From contig NZ_AWZV01000010.1 in NCBI RefSeq assembly GCF_000472545.1, forward strand, positions 62,001 to 126,000: a stretch of 64,000 nt of DNA, in the 5' to 3' direction. Positions 55,847 to 64,000 of this stretch are shown in pieces. This DNA comes from Burkholderia sp. WSM2232. Lineage in GTDB: Bacteria > Pseudomonadota > Gammaproteobacteria > Burkholderiales > Burkholderiaceae. A program made the translations under genes and the position numbers. The notes beneath the pieces were generated by a model. It was given only the letters and a program-made list of their open reading frames with translations, was not told the DNA's origin and ran no database searches. How positions within the stretch are numbered: the stretch's first letter is position 1; each line of letters opens with the position of its first letter.

Positions 55847-56013
55847 TCGAGAAGGGAAGGTCGGAAAGTAAAAGTGGGGCGCATCAGCCAGAGCGATACG
55901 GCGTGTCGAATCTCTGGCAAGACGTCGTCTACCTCGAAAGGGTCTTCAATCTCCCCCGACTCGTCGGCCGAAAGAGAGGCACCATTGAGCCGCCCAGCGT
56001 CCCAGTACAACAC
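55786..56013 (-). CDS. hypothetical small protein
   Basis: A 75-codon frame, possibly from GTG 56013, with protein-like composition in the middle (DESGEIEDPFEVDDVLPEIR, then LWLMRPTFTFRPSLLEWLRG). It lies directly upstream of the toxin-like fragment on the same strand and overlaps it. No family recognised, and it may be the N-terminal remainder of the same broken gene. Confidence 0.3.
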   Translation of the reverse strand: MLYWDAGRLNGASLSADESGEIEDPFEVDDVLPEIRHAVSLWLMRPTFTFRPSLLEWLRGASAQQPPPRTPGRGA

Positions 56014-56015
56014 AC

Positions 56016-56779
56016 ATGCGCCAGCCGCTGCCGGCCGTGCTCCACGGCAGGGCGCGGCTAGTCATCGAGAGTTCGGTCACACAGGGCCCACAGCCCCCGC
56101 AGGCGAGTCTGCGGGTGGTTTTGGCTCGGAATTCCTACACGAGCCTCTTGAAGCAGGGACAACTGGAGCGAGCGCCATGGGCGAATGCATTATCCGACGA
56201 CAACCTTGCGCGGCTCAGGCATCCTGGGAAGTGCACTCGGCCCGCAGTCAATAGCGCAGGGATCGACGTGATGCTCGCGATGAAGAGCGCAGCCGGCGCG
56301 CTGTCCCTAGCAGCCCGGCGTTGCGCCGCTTCCGGCCAACTCTCCCGCGACGGTATTTTTGTGCAAGCAGCCAACCGGTACGGCGTGCCGGTCGAGACGC
56401 TGGAAACGCAGGTTGCCGTCGATACACAAAGCAAGACCGTACCGGATCGCATCTACGAAAAGCAGTTGCACATGGCACTGGATCCCGACGCTGAACGTGG
56501 GTACCTTGCAACGGTCAGCGAGGTGAACCGCGGTGACTATGATGCGGTGCTCGATGAGCAGAATAAGGGCTACTCCGATCCGGCCGACGCTGCAACCTTC
56601 TACCGGATCATGGTGGAAACTGGAAACCGGGCGTGGATAGCACCGCTGACCAAGGGAACGCACTCGTGCTGGTCGGTGCCGCACACTTCGCCGGCCGCGC
56701 TGGCCTGATTCACCTACTGGAACCGGCCGGCTATACCATCAAACCTACCATGTTGCCGGCCGATCCAGCACAGGGTTGA
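56016..56779 (+). pseudogene. frameshifted TraB/GumN family protein
   Basis: The plus strand encodes the middle of a TraB/GumN-type protein: KSAAGALSLAARRCAASGQL, VQAANRYGVPVETLETQ and GNRAWIAPLTKG. The family's C-terminal core continues in another frame after about 56655 as NALVLVGAAHFAGRAGLIHL followed by LEPAGYTIKP, to a stop at 56779. The conserved N-terminal histidine motif could not be found. Members are membrane-associated proteins of uncertain, perhaps metal-dependent protease function. Confidence 0.65.
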
Positions 56780-56910
56780 TGCCAGCGGAAAGCGAGTGAA
56801 AGCGCATAACAGGGTTAGGGCCGCATCAGCATAAACAGATATTGAACCGCGGGAAATCAACCAGCGCGTGAGCCCTCCGCACTCTGGCCGGTAGCCGGAA
56901 AACAGTGAAC

Positions 56911-57123
56911 ATGAAGAAGCTCGCGATACTGGCTGTCTGCCTCCTTGCGCCGCTGCTTGCGACGGCCCAAGAACAAATCGGCAAGGTGGATGGCGCGACT
57001 GTCGTCGCGCCCGCTAACCAGTCGTTCCCACGGACGTTGACGGGTCACACATTGACAGCAACTATAAAGTTGAACGGACCATGCGTTACAGAAGCTATCG
57101 TGCGCCTCCAATCATTCACGTGA
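56911..57123 (+). CDS. small secreted hypothetical protein (70 aa)
   Basis: A 70-residue protein starting MKKLAILAVCLLAPLLATAQ, a clear Sec signal peptide with predicted cleavage after ATA, then about 50 residues without known motifs. ATG 56911 is preferred over GTG 56905. It could be the remaining 5' end of a longer periplasmic protein, since the mature part is short. No operon partner on the same strand. Confidence 0.45.
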   Translation: MKKLAILAVCLLAPLLATAQEQIGKVDGATVVAPANQSFPRTLTGHTLTATIKLNGPCVTEAIVRLQSFT

Positions 57124-57227
57124 GATACACGGCGGCGAGAATCCTTCGTCGGATACATCCGTGAATACGGCTTGCGGGGCATCACGCCCCCAGGTTACCA
57201 GGCCTGGCCCAGGGTGCTCGACGGGCG

Positions 57228-58472
57228 CTAGGGAAAAACCGCATTGGAGAACGCGTAATATGCATTGCCGGATCCGCTGGACCCGTCAGTCAATCTGACG
57301 AAGACTTTGCGTCCGATGAAGAAGGGCATGCCCCACACGACGGCGCGCGAGTCCCTGTGAGCGACGATGGCCACGTTTCTGAACGCGCCCTTGCCGCTGC
57401 GCACCAACGTGGCCGAATCGCCGACGCGGAGTTTTGCGGTCGCATCCGTCGTTTGGCCCTTCAGCGTTGCGGAGAACTCTGCTTCGGGCGTTGCGCACCA
57501 ATGGGAGCCGCACTCTTGCGCTCCAACTGGCGCTGTGGCGAGATAATATTCTTCGGTGCCTGTGTCAAAGTAGCTCGCGGGGTAGGACTGCCCGTTCCAC
57601 ACCGTGGTGAACGTTCCATTCGGCGCGAGATCGACCACGTTCGTCACGTCGAGCACATTGTTCTGTTGCGTTCCGATACCAAGCGTAAGCGTTCCCCGAG
57701 CGGACGTCGCGCCTGACTCTGGAACCGGCTGCACGTCGAGCACATACCCGTTATTGTCCGAGGGCAGCGCCGCGATTGGATGCACGACCCGGAAATTCGC
57801 CGCCACGGCCCTGGCGACGGGTGTGCAGCCATCCACAGTACACTGGTAGTAACGCGGTGTCTTGAGCGAAATGAAGCACGGATCCTTGCAGTCGTTCAGC
57901 GACACCGCAGCGATGCCGAGGGTTCCGTTCGATGTGGGCTTACTGCCCTTCAAGCAGGAGTCGGGACGAGGATGATCATCATACGACGCGTTTGATTCAT
58001 CGACGATCTGAACCGGAATGCTCGATGCCTGGATGGCCGCCAACCGGAGATCCACGCGAGTGACGATTCCCCAGGCCGCCGAGGAGACGAACCTATAGCA
58101 CTCGGCCAGCGCGTGGGCGTCTGGTCCTGCCATTGCCGCGAAGCGTTCGGGATGCTTGAGGGCAGAACGCTGCAATCGCAAGCCGACAGAGCCAGTGTCC
58201 ACCATGACGTTATCGACTGTCTCGCACAACGACGTGCCAGGCACGCAGACTGTGACGCTGACGAGAGCCCGGTTGATGTCGTAATTCGGTGTCCGAACGC
58301 TCACTGGCAATACGTTGTTGGCACCCGTCGTCGTTGGATGAGTTCGAGCGGCAGCAGACGTCCCCTCCGTCGATGACGTCGCGTCGGCTCGATTCGAAGG
58401 CGTATTGGCGCTTCCTCCGTACGACATCAAAGGAAGCGCGAAAACAATGAGAGTGCCGATAAATCGTCGCAT
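57228..58472 (-). CDS. DUF3443 family exported protein, aspartic-protease-like
   Basis: A 414-residue exported protein (signal about 1-22) of the DUF3443 family common in Burkholderia. It contains two DTG motifs, VMVDTGSVGLRL (Asp92) and SYFDTGTEEYYL (Asp303), about 210 residues apart, the spacing expected for the two lobes of a pepsin-like fold. Many cysteines (for example 76/83, 199, 211/216) suggest disulfides and a periplasmic or secreted site. The family has no assigned function; a protease role is inference. The TAXI gene lies upstream on the same strand. Confidence 0.85.
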   Translation of the reverse strand: MRRFIGTLIVFALPLMSYGGSANTPSNRADATSSTEGTSAAARTHPTTTGANNVLPVSVRTPNYDINRALVSVTVCVPGTSLCETVDNVMVDTGSVGLRLQRSALKHPERFAAMAGPDAHALAECYRFVSSAAWGIVTRVDLRLAAIQASSIPVQIVDESNASYDDHPRPDSCLKGSKPTSNGTLGIAAVSLNDCKDPCFISLKTPRYYQCTVDGCTPVARAVAANFRVVHPIAALPSDNNGYVLDVQPVPESGATSARGTLTLGIGTQQNNVLDVTNVVDLAPNGTFTTVWNGQSYPASYFDTGTEEYYLATAPVGAQECGSHWCATPEAEFSATLKGQTTDATAKLRVGDSATLVRSGKGAFRNVAIVAHRDSRAVVWGMPFFIGRKVFVRLTDGSSGSGNAYYAFSNAVFP

Positions 58473-58515
58473 TTCTGTATATTTAAGCGTTATAGATTTG
58501 CTGGGGCCCAGGCGC

Positions 58516-59853
58516 TCATCCCTGGAGAGAGCCTTCTATCATGACGCCAAGACGTGTCCGCACGAGGACGATATGCTCGCGCAAGATGTAAAGAGCGTCC
58601 GCATACGCAAGCGGAAGCCGTATGCCGTCCAGCGACTGTTCAACGGAAACCAGTTCGGCAAGCAGCGGGTAACGGTCGTCGTCGTCGCCGAGTGCGAGCG
58701 CCTTGCGCTCGACCGCCAGCAGACGGCCATAGAACCAGTAGATTCGCGATCGGATTCGCCAGCGATATAACGCGGGAATGAGTCGAAGCGCCGGGACAAT
58801 CAGCACCATGAGCGGCACGAGCAGCAGGAGCGCCCGATCCGTCGCACACGCGAGCCAGAAGGGCAGCTTGCGGTACAGATAGCTCTTTCCGGAACGGTAG
58901 TAACGAGTCGCCTCCTCGCTGATCGGAAAATCACGTGCGATCGAATTCGGAAACTGTCCTGCCCTCTGCATAATCGTCGACTTTCCATGGACCTCCTGTG
59001 CCGCCTCGATGAGCAGATCGGAAAGTGCGGGATGCAGGCCCTTGCGCGCCACGAGCTCGACAGTGGGCGCGATCAGGTGCACGGTCTGCGGCGGAATACG
59101 CCGGCCGAGATCGAGTATGCCGGGCGGCAGGTCGATCTCGTCGAGATACGAAAAGCGCCGCGTGTAGGCGGGAGCATCGGCAAAATCCATCAGGGAGATG
59201 CCCGGTACTTTGTACAGACGCAACATGAGCGCGCGCGTGGCCGAATCTCCACTCAGGATGACGGCATCGGCGTCGCCGTTGACGAGCTGAGTGGCTGCTT
59301 CGAGGCCGTCTGTCGAGAGCAGAGTCGTGTCTGCGTCGGGCGTCACACCGTTCACCGCCAGCAGTTTGAGCGACAGCTCGCGCGTGCCGCTGCCTTCACG
59401 GCCGATTGCGATGCGCTTGCCGCTGAGTTGCGACAAGGACGTCAAGACATTGCCGCGATGGAAGACCAGCAACGGCACATAAGTCACGCTGCCAAGCGAC
59501 ATGAGTTCGGCGGCTTGCTGCTCTGCGGCGACACCACCCTGAACCAGCGCCACGTCGACTTCCTGAGCCGGATCGAGCAGACGCTCGAGGTTCTGCCGGG
59601 AGCCATCGGAGGTCACAACCTTGAGCGTGATGCCATAGCGCGCAAGGACCTTGGCATATTGCCTGCCCATCCAGTTGAGCGAGCTGTCGGGTTGACCGGT
59701 ACTGATGGTGATGCTGCGCGGGACCGCCGGCCTTAACAACCAGAGGACGAGCATGGTCGTCAGGATTGCCGACAGAACGACAAGCGCGATCCTGGCCAGA
59801 AGGCCGCGTGCCATCCTGCTCGGGGAACGCCACCTGCAAAGAGCACGCATCAC
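58516..59853 (-). CDS. TAXI family TRAP-type substrate-binding protein, membrane-anchored
   Basis: A 445-residue protein. An N-terminal membrane segment (about 20-42) precedes the TAXI solute-binding domain (ITISTGQPDSSLNWMGRQYA near 48, AIGREGSGTRELSLKLL, DAVILSGDSA). A second hydrophobic segment (about 342-362) and a cytosolic helical tail follow, so the protein is anchored at both ends. No TRAP permease gene is adjacent. Such orphan TAXI proteins may work as sensors or with a distant permease. Confidence 0.88.
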   Translation of the reverse strand: MMRALCRWRSPSRMARGLLARIALVVLSAILTTMLVLWLLRPAVPRSITISTGQPDSSLNWMGRQYAKVLARYGITLKVVTSDGSRQNLERLLDPAQEVDVALVQGGVAAEQQAAELMSLGSVTYVPLLVFHRGNVLTSLSQLSGKRIAIGREGSGTRELSLKLLAVNGVTPDADTTLLSTDGLEAATQLVNGDADAVILSGDSATRALMLRLYKVPGISLMDFADAPAYTRRFSYLDEIDLPPGILDLGRRIPPQTVHLIAPTVELVARKGLHPALSDLLIEAAQEVHGKSTIMQRAGQFPNSIARDFPISEEATRYYRSGKSYLYRKLPFWLACATDRALLLLVPLMVLIVPALRLIPALYRWRIRSRIYWFYGRLLAVERKALALGDDDDRYPLLAELVSVEQSLDGIRLPLAYADALYILREHIVLVRTRLGVMIEGSLQG

Positions 59854-60377
59854 TTCTTGCCGCGGTCGGACTTGGGAGAGGAAACGGATCGTATCGGTTC
59901 GGTAAGGATGAGGATACTCATGGCGTCAGGATCAATTCCGGGGAGCGGTCACCGCGACAGCGTTTCGCTCGTCCATGAGGCGGCCGTCTGGCATGACATG
60001 TTAATCGCCACAGCTTAAGGCACCGGTCACCCTGGCGATGCACCGAACAAAAGCGTGAAACTGCCGTTGATTGCGTGTTTCTTCCGCTGGGCTGTTGATG
60101 CACGGAATTGCGACCCACGGGGGCGGCTATATTCTTGAACTGATGTGTGCCGCGATTCCAGTACTTTCCCGCTATTCGACATCCGATGCGCGTGTCCCTG
60201 GGCACCCGCCTGGCACTTCGGAGGAGCGGGATTGCACCGTGCTTGCGTTTGCATCACGGCTTCAGCCCTCGGAACTTGAGGCGTCAATGCATCACGTGCA
60301 GACACAGGACGTTCAGAACGAACGCGTTGCTGTGTGCCCGCACGTGAGATATCTGTGAAGCTCCGCTGCTGGGCGTG
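59854..60377. other. intergenic stretch, nothing recognised
   Basis: About 520 bases between the TAXI gene and the large lipoprotein gene. Several short frames on both strands, none with family resemblance. It should hold the TAXI promoter, but no convincing -35/-10 pair was seen. Confidence 0.45.
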
Positions 60378-62459
60378 TTACCTGGCGGCCGTTGTGGAAG
60401 CGCTCGCGGCGTCAAGCGTCTTTGTCGCGACGCGGTAACACGTCGGCGTACCCGTGGCGCCCGAGACCTGATAGACGAGCTTGTGTCCCGCCGACGAATC
60501 GCGCGACTGCTGCGAGCTCAAAGTGACCATCTTGCTGAACTGCCCCTGCTTCGTCGCTTCTTTGGTGATAATGAGCGGTGCAAGGTCGGGGTCGCTGCGG
60601 GCAGAGTCGGCGTCGATAACGCGACGCACATTCGACAAACTCGTTACATACCAGTCCGCGCCCAGCTTCGACGTCTTCAGAATGAACGGACGATACGCGG
60701 GACCCGCGTAGTGACTGTCGATGATCATCCACGGGTCCATGTCCGTCGTACCCAGTTGCGACAGATCGACCTTCGTCTTCAAACCGTCAGCGCGCTTGAA
60801 GTACTTCGCGAAGTCGACGCCAAGACGGGAGCCTGGTTGACCGGCCGTCGCGGGATCGTAGTACTGGCCTTCGGGTCCGTTGCGCAGGTCGCTGAAACGC
60901 ATCCCCGTCCATGTCACCACGTGCGACACCACGAACCCCGACGCCACGTTCGCAGGGGCAATTTTCGGCAGCGCGGATTCCGTGATGTACAACAGGTCGC
61001 CCGGCCGCAAGCGATCGACCAGTTGCTCGACATTGTCCTGATTGATGTCGAGCAGGACGCCAGCCTGATCGGTCACGGACACCAGCGGGTCTGTGCCGAT
61101 CGAACATGCCTGCGTACCGATGCCGGTCTGCAGATTTCCGCTCGCGTGCGTGACACCCGCGAAGTTGTAGGCCCACGAGGTGAAGTCCGAGCAATCGACA
61201 CCTTGCCATTTGATATCGGCATTCGTGAGCGTCGCGAGTGTCTGCGCGCCGTTGCTCGCACGATGCGGCGCGCAGGTCATCTTGGTCGATTTCACATCTG
61301 AGTTGAAGAACGAGGGCCGGGAGGCGGGCGGCACCCAGCCAGGAATGTGATGGTGGCAATAGTTGAGGTTCTGGTCGATCCAGTAGTTCTCGACGGCCAT
61401 CAGCAGTTCACGCTGGAAGGTGGGGCCGTCGGCGGCGCATGAGCTGGTCGCAATGGCGCCGTACTGCGCGGCGCGTGGTCCCCACGAACCTGCGTGGGGG
61501 AAGCTCGACCAGTTGTCCGACGTTAGGGTGTCACCCAACCGCGCCTGTACATCGTCTCGGCGGGCCATGAAGAGGGAGCGCTGTTCGCTGTAAAGCGCGA
61601 TGCGATCGTGGCAGGCCTGGCTGCTCACCGTAATGTTGGCGGTCTTGCCCGGAATAATCTGCTTGAGCGCGGCGAGCGATGTGATGCCCGAACGGTTGCG
61701 CGGATTGCCCATGAAGTCCACCGTGCCCGTGCTGACCGCACAGTTGGCGCCGGCGGGCGCGGCGATTGTGCCGTCGTCCGACGGGTTGCCCGCGCCCACG
61801 TTGCATTCGGCGAGCGTGTCGCCGTTCGCGGACTGGCTCACGATGTTTTGCGTGCTGTCGGCGATGGAAACACCCGTCGACGTCCGGCTTTGCGATTCCG
61901 CGCCGAGCGCGAGCGCCATTTTCGCGCCGTTCGATACGTCAGCCGATCCGCTCGCCGTATTCGACGTGACGAAGGCAGGAGCCGTCTGCTGCACGTCGAT
62001 GTCGCCAGCGAAGGCGTTCACGCGCGACATGGCGACAGCGACGTTGCCGGTAGTGAGGCCACCCGCCGCCCGCGCATCCGCGACCACGGCGTTCGAGTAG
62101 ACGGACACAATCATCTGTGACGGCGCGCTGAGATACACGGCGTCGATCTCGCCCGGCATCGCGGTCGTTTCACCCGTCGATTCTTCTTCATAGGCGCCGC
62201 CCGTGGCCCGGATGAGCACGGGGTAGCGCAGATTACCGAGAAGAGAAAACGTGCCGTCGCTGCTGGTGCTGCCCGTCGCAAGCGGCGTGTCGGCCACGGA
62301 ACCGTCCGGTGCGATTGCATAGGCGCTCACGGAAGCATTGGCAATGGGCCCCATGTACACGGCGCCCGAAGTGGACGTCGAGGTGCTTCCGCCGCAAGCG
62401 GACAGGAAGAGGGCAAGTGCCGCGCTTGTCGCGGCGGTAAGTTGGACTGGTTTCACCAT
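60378..62459 (-). CDS. large lipoprotein with NlpC/P60-like domain
   Basis: A 693-residue lipoprotein: signal with lipobox LSAC, lipidated Cys22, followed by a serine/threonine/glycine linker. Residues about 30-110 look like a beta-sandwich of the carboxypeptidase-regulatory type (VSAYAIAPDGS, GTFSLLG). The C-terminal half holds a cysteine-hydrolase-like motif: GVDCSDFTSWAYNFAGV (Cys423), RPGDLLYI and VSHVVTWTG (His513), as in NlpC/P60 peptidases that cut peptidoglycan peptides. The size and composite structure are unusual; activity is inferred. Confidence 0.8.
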   Translation of the reverse strand: MVKPVQLTAATSAALALFLSACGGSTSTSTSGAVYMGPIANASVSAYAIAPDGSVADTPLATGSTSSDGTFSLLGNLRYPVLIRATGGAYEEESTGETTAMPGEIDAVYLSAPSQMIVSVYSNAVVADARAAGGLTTGNVAVAMSRVNAFAGDIDVQQTAPAFVTSNTASGSADVSNGAKMALALGAESQSRTSTGVSIADSTQNIVSQSANGDTLAECNVGAGNPSDDGTIAAPAGANCAVSTGTVDFMGNPRNRSGITSLAALKQIIPGKTANITVSSQACHDRIALYSEQRSLFMARRDDVQARLGDTLTSDNWSSFPHAGSWGPRAAQYGAIATSSCAADGPTFQRELLMAVENYWIDQNLNYCHHHIPGWVPPASRPSFFNSDVKSTKMTCAPHRASNGAQTLATLTNADIKWQGVDCSDFTSWAYNFAGVTHASGNLQTGIGTQACSIGTDPLVSVTDQAGVLLDINQDNVEQLVDRLRPGDLLYITESALPKIAPANVASGFVVSHVVTWTGMRFSDLRNGPEGQYYDPATAGQPGSRLGVDFAKYFKRADGLKTKVDLSQLGTTDMDPWMIIDSHYAGPAYRPFILKTSKLGADWYVTSLSNVRRVIDADSARSDPDLAPLIITKEATKQGQFSKMVTLSSQQSRDSSAGHKLVYQVSGATGTPTCYRVATKTLDAASASTTAAR

Positions 62460-62805
62460 AACCTTGCAGAAAGCGGGCTTAGGCTGTTATTCAACAGCGC
62501 GCGATTGGTCGGTACTGATTGCAAAGACATGCATCGATACGTGCAGGTTAGGCGAAAGTGACAGGTCCCAACGTTGCGATCAGCTTGGGGAATAGGGGCC
62601 TTTTCGTTGAAATGACAAGGAATGCACGGGCCTTGGGGGGCTGGCCTCAAAAGCGTCGTCCGATCCGGTCTTTTTCCGCCGAAGCCAGGCGCAGAGCAGG
62701 GCTTTGGATCGAGCATGGGCCATCTAGTCAGTGAGCGCGCGCACCGGGCGCCTTGTGGCGGCGGCATCCGGCAGTGCAGCACGTCCATGCCGGATGTCAC
62801 CGTCA

Positions 62806-63405
<600 letters not shown>

Positions 63406-64000
63406 ATGAAGCATACGCAAAATAGATTGATGTGGCTCGCGGCCCCGCTCCTGGGATGCGGCGGTGCGCTCGCCTGCTTCGCCGTTTCGTCGTTCAGCAC
63501 CAGCGGCGGCGCCATCGGCGCAGGGCTTGCAATCGCAGGCATCTTGGCCGGCGTACGGCAGCGCAACGTCGACGCGCGCTTCTTGCGGCAATTGTCCCGT
63601 TACCTCGACAGCCAGCGCGCGTTCAGCGACACACTGGCGCCCGTCTGGGCTCGCCATATCGAATCGTCGCGCACACAAATGGAAGATGCCGTCACCGCGT
63701 TGAGCGGGCGGTTCGGCGACATTGCTTCGCGGCTCGACACGGTGCTGGGCGTTTCGACCAGCGGCGAAGGCGCGTCCGGTGGCAACAACGTCTATGTCTC
63801 CAGCGAACTCGAATTGCAGGCCGTCGTGCAACGGCTGCGCGCCGCCATGGATAGCAAGGCCGAAATGCTCGCCAAGGTGCAGGGCCTGCACGGCGTTATC
63901 GATGAACTGAGCGAGATGGTCGAAGCGATCAAGCTCGTTACGCAACAGACTAACCTGCTTGCGATCAATGCGGCCATTGAGGCCGCGCATGCCGGCGACG
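63406..64000 (+). CDS. methyl-accepting chemotaxis-like protein (partial, 3' end outside window)
   Basis: An open frame from ATG 63406 (AAGG just upstream) runs off the window after 198 codons. Two close hydrophobic segments (about residues 9-30 and 36-48) are followed by a helical coiled-coil region, then IKLVTQQTNLLAINAAIEAA, the conserved start of the MCP signalling hairpin. There is no periplasmic sensor domain, so it would be a membrane-bound receptor sensing from the cytosol or the membrane. Since the stop lies outside the window its full length is unknown. Confidence 0.88.
   Translation, partial: MKHTQNRLMWLAAPLLGCGGALACFAVSSFSTSGGAIGAGLAIAGILAGVRQRNVDARFLRQLSRYLDSQRAFSDTLAPVWARHIESSRTQMEDAVTALSGRFGDIASRLDTVLGVSTSGEGASGGNNVYVSSELELQAVVQRLRAAMDSKAEMLAKVQGLHGVIDELSEMVEAIKLVTQQTNLLAINAAIEAAHAGD

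Overview
The window looks like accessory DNA from a Burkholderiaceae genome (Paraburkholderia/Caballeronia/Burkholderia type). It is GC-rich and dominated by catabolic operons, each with its own divergent LysR/GntR/IclR/HxlR regulator. There are many SDR and MDR oxidoreductases, scattered decayed genes, and no rRNA, tRNA or core housekeeping genes. A chromid or megaplasmid is plausible but cannot be shown from this window.

Layout. 0-10 kb: NnrS, an outer-membrane barrel beside a family-2 glycosyltransferase, an apbE relic, a secreted beta-carbonic anhydrase, a frameshifted MDR, and a divergent SDR/HxlR pair. 10.3-17.9 kb: a sugar-acid module (fructuronate reductase-like, mannonate dehydratase, L-idonate/L-gulonate 5-dehydrogenase-like, two MFS carriers, GntR) that fits conversion of L-gulonate or L-idonate to 2-keto-3-deoxygluconate. 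18.3-22.9 kb: an AraC/GyrI regulator, then a shikimate-type importer with a shikimate dehydrogenase paralogue and a divergent IclR regulator. 23-25.7 kb: two cupins of the hydroxynitrile-lyase type with a double-domain carboxymuconolactone decarboxylase-like lipoprotein and a divergent LysR. 25.8-32.5 kb: an MFS-paoABC-cyclophilin-like operon, coupled by ATGA overlaps, with a divergent LysR. 32.5-36.1 kb: a graveyard (IS3 transposase relic, rhodanese fragment, flavin monooxygenase relic) with LysR, a small membrane protein and a DUF4865 protein.

36.15-48.7 kb is the most interesting region. It holds a split transketolase, a polyamine-type ABC importer (two paralogous binding proteins, two permeases, one ATPase), a fold-IV transaminase resembling (R)-selective amine transaminases, an SDR, an acetylpolyamine-amidohydrolase-like deacetylase, a class III omega-transaminase and a GntR regulator. 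Near-identical AT-rich palindromes lie in front of both transcription units and next to the regulator, so the whole block is probably one regulon. My reading is uptake and catabolism of an N-acetylated amine or amino-polyol: deacetylation, transamination and reduction, with transketolase taking the carbonyl product into central metabolism. The substrate is unknown.

48.7-54.7 kb: a redox-stress-like set (two SDRs, LysR, pirin, DoxX, SnoaL-like, quinone-oxidoreductase-like MDR). 54.7-64 kb: small hypothetical genes including an orphan immunity-like protein, a frameshifted TraB/GumN gene, a DUF3443 protein with two DTG motifs, an orphan TAXI binding protein, a lipoprotein with an NlpC/P60-like domain, a trpS relic, and the 5' part of a chemoreceptor cut by the window edge.
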